From the NCBI RefSeq assembly GCF_014650815.1, contig NZ_BMVR01000017.1:1-64000 (forward strand): DNA of 64,000 nucleotides, read 5' to 3'. The notes beneath the pieces were generated by a model. The model saw only the letters and a list, made by a program, of their open reading frames with translations. It searched no databases and was not told the origin of the DNA. Position 1 is the stretch's first letter; each line of letters begins with the position of its first letter. Shown here in pieces: positions 59,877 through 64,000 of the stretch. The position numbers and the translations under genes were made by a program. This DNA comes from Streptomyces flavofungini (GTDB lineage Bacteria > Actinomycetota > Actinomycetes > Streptomycetales > Streptomycetaceae).

Positions 59877-60587
59877 TCAGCGAGGCTCGCGCTGACCGGC
59901 GTCGGAAGTCCGCTCGCCCGGCTGGTCGGCCGCCCGGTCGCCCAGCCGGGTGGCCGTCCGGTCGACCAGCCACGCGGTCGCCGGTGTCACCGCCAGCGCG
60001 GTGCACCAACCGCCGAGGACGTCGGTCGAGTAGTGCGCGCTCAGGGCGACCTGCGCCCAGCCCATGACGGCGCCCGCGACCAGCGCGGCGGCGAGCACGA
60101 GGGAGACGCCGGCCGTCCTTGCGAGGCCGAACCGGCTGGTCGCGAGCAGCGCCACCGAGAGGGCGAGCGCGGTGGCGAAGGCGGTGTGCCCGCTCGGGTA
60201 CGACAGGTTGTCGGGGCCGTGGATGGTGCGTCCCACCAGGTGCTTGAGCAGCGTCGCCGTCACCACGGCCACGCCGGGGCCGACCACGACGAGCACCGCT
60301 GCGCGACGACGCCGAAGCAGTAGGCAACCGACCACGGCGGCCGCGACCAACAGCGCCGCTCCGGCGGGCTCCCCCCAGAAGTCCGTGGCGAGGGCGACGT
60401 TCCGCCACGGCGGCCGCACGCTGTCGGCCGTCGGCGAGACGATCCACCGGTCCACCGTGCCGGGTTCGCTGTCACCGGCATAGCGGACGCCGAGCGCGAC
60501 GACCGCCAGCGCGGCGAGGGCTGCGATCAGCCCGAGCCATGCGCGCAGCGACGGGGGCAGCACCGGGGGCCCCGACCGGCCGGTCAC
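59877..60587 (-). CDS. PAP2-family phosphatase
   Basis: This 236-residue membrane protein has five or six helices and the three phosphatase motifs KHLVGRT (motif 1), YPSGH (motif 2) and LSAHYSTDVLGG (motif 3). Homologues remove phosphate from undecaprenyl diphosphate or other lipid phosphates on the outer face, so it could recycle the carrier used by the neighbouring polysaccharide operon, although it is on the opposite strand. GTG 60587 is chosen; the longer frame to 60659 adds only a basic leader. The end carries a hydrophilic tail of about 25 residues. Confidence 0.9.
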   Translation of the reverse strand: MTGRSGPPVLPPSLRAWLGLIAALAALAVVALGVRYAGDSEPGTVDRWIVSPTADSVRPPWRNVALATDFWGEPAGAALLVAAAVVGCLLLRRRRAAVLVVVGPGVAVVTATLLKHLVGRTIHGPDNLSYPSGHTAFATALALSVALLATSRFGLARTAGVSLVLAAALVAGAVMGWAQVALSAHYSTDVLGGWCTALAVTPATAWLVDRTATRLGDRAADQPGERTSDAGQREPR

Positions 60588-60904
60588 ACGCTCACCGCGC
60601 CTGGTCGGTCCACGGCAGTGACGTTCCTGTGAGCCTGCGCGGGCGACGCGGCCGGACAAAGCACCACGGCCAACCCATCAAGCCCATCAAGCCCGTCACA
60701 CACGAACTGGTCTGGGCCGACGCCCAGGTCCGCTCCGGCCAGGCGATCCAACGCGAGCCCCCTCGTCGTGTCCGACCCATCCACCAACGACCAAAACCGC
60801 CCTGGCCAGGGGCATTTCGGGATCAGCCACTACTTGTCACCCTAACCAACAATCCGGATCCACACCGGGAAACGGGCACCAGAGCCCCCTGCTATCGTGC
60901 GCCG
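60588..60904. other. Intergenic region between PAP2 and VOC genes
   Basis: This 317-bp divergent gap has no recognisable gene. It contains the short direct repeat CCCATCAAG CCCATCAAG followed by CCCGTCA (about 60674-60698). A relatively AT-rich patch at 60830-60860 precedes the VOC promoter. No hairpin of note was seen. Confidence 0.4.
60893..60898 (+). promoter_or_regulatory. -10 box of a leaderless transcript
   Basis: TATCGT ends 6 bases before the ATG of the VOC gene and no ribosome site is present, the usual layout of a leaderless Streptomyces gene. Confidence 0.5.
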
Positions 60905-61330
60905 ATGTCATCGATCAAGCAGTTCCAAGTCACCTTCGACTGTGCGGAGCCCGAGCGCGTGGGTCGCTTCTGGTGCGAGGTGTTGGGTTACGAGGCGCCG
61001 CCACCGACGGGGTTCGACACGTGGGCTGATTTCGATCGCTCGCGCCCGCCCGAGGAACAGGGTGCGTTCTTCGCCTGCGGCGATCCCTCCGGTGTCGGCC
61101 CGCGCCTGTTCTTCCAGCGCGTTCCCGAGGGGAAGGTCGTCAAGAACCGGGTGCATCTCGACGTACGGGTCGGCACCGGTCTCGTCGGCGAAGAGCGCCT
61201 GGCCGCACTGGAAGCCGAGTGCGCACGCCTGATCCCGCTCGGCGCGGTACGCGTGCAACTGCTGTACGACGGCACCGACTCGTGCATCGTGATGCAGGAC
61301 GTCGAGGGCAACGAGTTCTGCGTCGACTGA
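60905..61330 (+). CDS. VOC (glyoxalase/bleomycin-resistance fold) family protein
   Basis: This 141-residue protein has one VOC module pair: QFQVTFDCAEPERVGRFWCEVLGYE at the start and NRVHLDVRVGT with a possible metal His in the second half, closing with VMQDVEGNEFCVD. VOC proteins bind small molecules or act as metal-dependent lyases and dioxygenases. This subgroup is widespread in actinobacteria without an assigned substrate. The gene appears leaderless (TATCGT 6 bases before ATG). It converges on the DinB gene with an 8-bp gap. Confidence 0.88.
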   Translation: MSSIKQFQVTFDCAEPERVGRFWCEVLGYEAPPPTGFDTWADFDRSRPPEEQGAFFACGDPSGVGPRLFFQRVPEGKVVKNRVHLDVRVGTGLVGEERLAALEAECARLIPLGAVRVQLLYDGTDSCIVMQDVEGNEFCVD

Positions 61331-61338
61331 GCAGTCTC

Positions 61339-61941
61339 CTAGTCGGTCCTGCCGACCTCCCGCGCGACCCGCTCCAGCCGATCCCGGTAGTCCTCCCACC
61401 ACGCCGCATCACCTGGCGGCATGCTGTCCTTGTCCTTCAACCGCCCGGCGGAGCCGTCGATCAGCTCGCGCACGATGTCCGCGTGACCGGCGTGCCGATG
61501 GGTTTCGGCAATGATGCGGACGACCACGTGATGCAGTGTCACCTCTCGCCGTTCCTCGGGCCTCCACGGGACCTGGCCGATCGCGTCCAGGCCGAGCGTC
61601 TCTATCGTGGTGTCGGAGTGTTCCCACGCCTGTCGGTACAGCCCCACGATGTGTTCGCGGGACTCGTCCGCGGTGGCCCACATGTCCGCGGTGTGCTCGG
61701 GGTTCTCCGTGTACCACCAGGGCGGCGGCGCCTCGTCGAAGTACGGCCGTCCGAACGCGTCGCCGAAGTACCCGAGTTCCACCGACGCGACGTGTTTGAC
61801 CAGTCCCAACAGGTTGGTGCCGGTCGGTGTGAGAGGACGGCGGACGTCGTACTCGCAGAGCCCGTCCAGCTTCCACAGCAAGGCTTCGCGGGCTTCCTGC
61901 AGGTAGCGGAGAAGGTCCGCTTTCGCGTCGTGTCGGATCAT
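61339..61941 (-). CDS. DinB family protein (DUF664)
   Basis: This 200-residue four-helix-bundle protein has the metal His residues in LLGLVKHVASVELGYFG and ETHRHAGHADIVRELIDG. It is the second DUF664 member in the window but lacks the long N-terminal extension of the first. A mycothiol-dependent transferase role is typical of the family; the substrate is unknown. ATG 61941 is chosen because the long upstream frame to 62934 is the shadow of the following regulator gene. It is convergent with the VOC gene and divergent from the BTAD regulator. Confidence 0.9.
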   Translation of the reverse strand: MIRHDAKADLLRYLQEAREALLWKLDGLCEYDVRRPLTPTGTNLLGLVKHVASVELGYFGDAFGRPYFDEAPPPWWYTENPEHTADMWATADESREHIVGLYRQAWEHSDTTIETLGLDAIGQVPWRPEERREVTLHHVVVRIIAETHRHAGHADIVRELIDGSAGRLKDKDSMPPGDAAWWEDYRDRLERVAREVGRTD

Positions 61942-62133
61942 GCCCCGCAGTCTCCCACCCGGCACTGACAACCCGGCCGCAGGCCGATGCGGCGTCCGCG
62001 CAGGAAGTCTCCGAGGTGGCTGTCGTCCATGTGGTGGGGTCGGGTGGTGGCTCGGCGTGCTGCCGGGGTGTGTCCCACCCAGGCGGTACGCGGCCTGGTC
62101 GGCAGTGGCTGACCTGCCGCCCGCCGGCTTGGC

Positions 62134-62139
62134 TAACCT
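62134..62139 (+). promoter_or_regulatory. -10 box of a leaderless transcript
   Basis: TAACCT ends 6 bases before the ATG of the BTAD regulator, with no ribosome site. This is the same geometry as for the ArsR and VOC genes. The rest of the 204-bp gap (61942-62145) shows nothing else. Confidence 0.45.
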
Positions 62140-62145
62140 GCACGG

Positions 62146-64000
62146 ATGAGCACCGACCTGACCTTGCTGTCGCGTGTCGCCCATCGCGGGCAGGAGGTCA
62201 CCGCACCCCGGCTCCGCGGCCTCCTCGCGCTGCTCGCGGGGGACTTGGCCACGGGCTGCAGCACCGAGCGGCTCGTGGCCGGGCTGTGGCCGGACGAGCT
62301 GCCGGAGCGGCCGGGCAAAGCGGTGCAGGTCCTCGTGTCCAGGGCACGGGCGCAGCTCGGCGCCGACACCATCGCGAGCACGCCGACCGGATACCGGCTC
62401 GCCCTCACCGAGGACCAGGTCGACAGCTCCGCCCTCCTGCTGCACGCCGCCGCGAGCGCCGACCGGGCCAGGGCCGGGGACCACGCCGGATCGCTGGCCG
62501 CCGCCGAGGCCGGGCTCGCGCTGTGGCCGGGCACCCCCGACGTCCACGGCACCGACGACCCCGTGGCCGCGCTGCGCGCCGAGCGCGCCCCCGTCCTCGA
62601 CACGCTCGCCCGCGCCCAGGCGCTCGCCCTCGCCCGCCTCGGACGGCACCCGGAGGCGGCAGGACCGCTGGCCGTGATCGCCGTGGAGCACCCGCGCGAC
62701 GAGGAGGTCCTCGCCGAGCTGCTGCGCGCCACGGCGGCGACGGCGGGCCCATCGGCCGCACTGACCCGCTACGAGACGTACCGCCGTGAGCTGCGCGACG
62801 CACTCGGCACCGAACCGGGCGCCGGGCTCAAGGCCGTACAACAGGAGCTGCTGCGCGGCGAAGCGCTTGCAGTCCGGCACGGCGTACCGCACGAGCCGAA
62901 CCAACTCCTCGGCCGGGACGAGGACATCGCGCACGTAGAGGAGCTGCTGCGCGCCTCACGGGCCGTCACCGTCGTCGGCCCCGGCGGTCTCGGCAAGACC
63001 CGGCTCGCGCACACCGTCAGCCGCCGGGCCGAGCAGCGCGTGGTGCACTTCGTGCCGCTCGCCGGTGTCACCGCGGACGACGACGTCGCGGCGGAGGTGG
63101 CCGCCGCGCTCGGCGCGGGGGAGGGGCGGCACGGCGCTGTGACCGGCCACACCCCGGTCGACCCCGTGACCGGCATCCTCGGCGTGCTCGGCACCGGACC
63201 CGCCCTGCTGGTCCTCGACAACTGCGAACACGTCATCGGCGGCGCCGCCGGCCTCGTACACGCCCTGGTCGCGTCCGCGCGGGACCTCACGGTGCTCGCC
63301 ACCAGCAGGGCCCCGCTGGACCTCACGTCCGAGGCGGTGTACGCGCTGCCGGAACTCGGGCTCGACACCTCCGTCGAGCTGTTCACCCAGCGGGCCCGGG
63401 CCGCCAGGCCGGGCGTCGGGCTGCCGCCGGACGCGGTGGCCGAGCTGTGCCGTCACCTGGACGGGCTGCCGCTCGCCGTGGAGCTGGCGGCGGCGCGGGT
63501 ACGGGTCCTGTCCGTGCCGGACATCGCCCGCCGCCTCGGCGACCGGTTCGCGCTGCTGCGCGGCGGGGCCCGGGACGCGCCGGAACGCCACCGCACCCTG
63601 CACGCGGTCGTCGAATGGAGCTGGAACCTGCTCACGCGGGACGCCAGGGCGGCGCTGCGCACGCTGTCCGTCTTCCCCGGCGGCTTCAGCGGCGACGCGG
63701 CGGAGCAGGTCCTCGGCGAGGACGCGCTGTCGCTCCTTGCGCAGTTGGCCGAGCAGTCGCTGCTCACCGTCGCCGACACCCCGGTCGGCGTACGGTTCCG
63801 GATGCTGGAGACCGTACGGGAGTTCAGCGCGGCCCGGCTCGCGGAAGCGGGCGACGAACCCGCCGAGGCAGGCGGGGAGTTCGGGGAGGCGAGTAGGGAA
63901 CGTGCGGAAGCGGGCCGGGATGTCGCGGGGGCGGGTGGGGAAGAGGAGGCCGTCGGCCGGTTCCTCGCCTGGGCGCGGGACTTCGGCGTCGCCCACCACG
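62146..64000 (+). CDS. BTAD/NB-ARC (AfsR-like) transcriptional regulator, partial
   Basis: At least 618 residues are seen; the 3' end is outside the window. The N-terminal winged helix (about 1-85) has LRGLLALLAGDL, TERLVAGLWPDELPERPGKA and VQVLVSRARAQLG. The bacterial transcriptional activation domain follows (about 90-235, ending in ALTRYETYRRELRDALGTEPG). Next comes an NB-ARC ATPase with Walker A GPGGLGKTRLA and Walker B LLVLDNCEHVI, then LDGLPLAVELAAARVRVL. A Glu/Gly-rich low-complexity stretch begins near residue 565. Such proteins act as ATP-switched regulators of secondary metabolism or development. Target genes are unknown. The gene looks leaderless. Confidence 0.9.
   Translation, partial: MSTDLTLLSRVAHRGQEVTAPRLRGLLALLAGDLATGCSTERLVAGLWPDELPERPGKAVQVLVSRARAQLGADTIASTPTGYRLALTEDQVDSSALLLHAAASADRARAGDHAGSLAAAEAGLALWPGTPDVHGTDDPVAALRAERAPVLDTLARAQALALARLGRHPEAAGPLAVIAVEHPRDEEVLAELLRATAATAGPSAALTRYETYRRELRDALGTEPGAGLKAVQQELLRGEALAVRHGVPHEPNQLLGRDEDIAHVEELLRASRAVTVVGPGGLGKTRLAHTVSRRAEQRVVHFVPLAGVTADDDVAAEVAAALGAGEGRHGAVTGHTPVDPVTGILGVLGTGPALLVLDNCEHVIGGAAGLVHALVASARDLTVLATSRAPLDLTSEAVYALPELGLDTSVELFTQRARAARPGVGLPPDAVAELCRHLDGLPLAVELAAARVRVLSVPDIARRLGDRFALLRGGARDAPERHRTLHAVVEWSWNLLTRDARAALRTLSVFPGGFSGDAAEQVLGEDALSLLAQLAEQSLLTVADTPVGVRFRMLETVREFSAARLAEAGDEPAEAGGEFGEASRERAEAGRDVAGAGGEEEAVGRFLAWARDFGVAHH

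Overview
This is a 64 kb stretch of a high-GC actinobacterial chromosome, almost certainly Streptomyces or a close relative. The evidence is the very strong G/C bias at third codon positions, frequent GTG and TTG starts, four-base stop/start overlaps, leaderless genes with TANNNT boxes a few bases before the ATG, and typical families (Imm49, MprAB-like two-component pair, actinobacterial STAND NTPase, GlxA regulator, BTAD/AfsR-like regulator). I saw no rRNA, tRNA, CRISPR array, IS element or phage integrase.

Left part (1-32 kb): accessory and housekeeping genes in short units. In order: an RPGM-motif protein (partial) and an Imm49-type immunity protein; a secreted tripeptidyl-aminopeptidase-like hydrolase followed by a response regulator/sensor kinase pair; a VanX-like D-Ala-D-Ala dipeptidase; an aldo/keto reductase behind a MerR-type promoter; a Tat-exported beta-propeller protein; a DinB-fold protein; a Tat-exported alpha/beta hydrolase; a RibD-type reductase; a membrane NACHT NTPase with a RHIM-like N-terminal motif; a sensor-kinase remnant; small secreted proteins; an HSL-type esterase; a Ser/Thr kinase; a DUF6463 membrane protein; a dienelactone-hydrolase-like enzyme divergent from a GlxA/AraC regulator; a chloramphenicol-phosphotransferase-like enzyme; an MFS exporter divergent from an NmtR-type (Ni/Co) ArsR sensor; a GNAT remnant; B12-riboswitch-controlled metE; isocitrate lyase aceA divergent from a RamB/ScfR-like regulator, with twin palindromes between them; and a PadR-DUF1048-DUF1048 operon.

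Central part (32.2-59.9 kb): one unidirectional run of 21 genes, mostly overlapping by four bases, for a Wzx/Wzy-type exopolysaccharide. It encodes the initiating phosphoglycosyltransferase, an AlgD-type GDP-mannose dehydrogenase, three glycosyltransferases, two Wzz-like chain-length proteins, Wzy, Wzx, an asparagine-synthetase-like amidotransferase, a two-domain dehydrogenase/Gfo-Idh protein, a heparinase-type lyase, a parallel beta-helix lipoprotein, a pyruvyltransferase and an unusual-sugar module (RfbF, C-methyltransferase, PIG-L, SDR, DUF4910, RmlC, class III aminotransferase). My reading is a secreted or surface polymer carrying an amidated or epimerised uronic acid, a C-methylated or aminated deoxy sugar and pyruvate ketals. 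It is preceded by a long leader with three strong hairpins. The chemistry is inferred, not shown.

Right part (59.9-64 kb): a PAP2 phosphatase, a leaderless VOC protein, a second DinB protein and the start of a BTAD/NB-ARC regulator that runs off the window.
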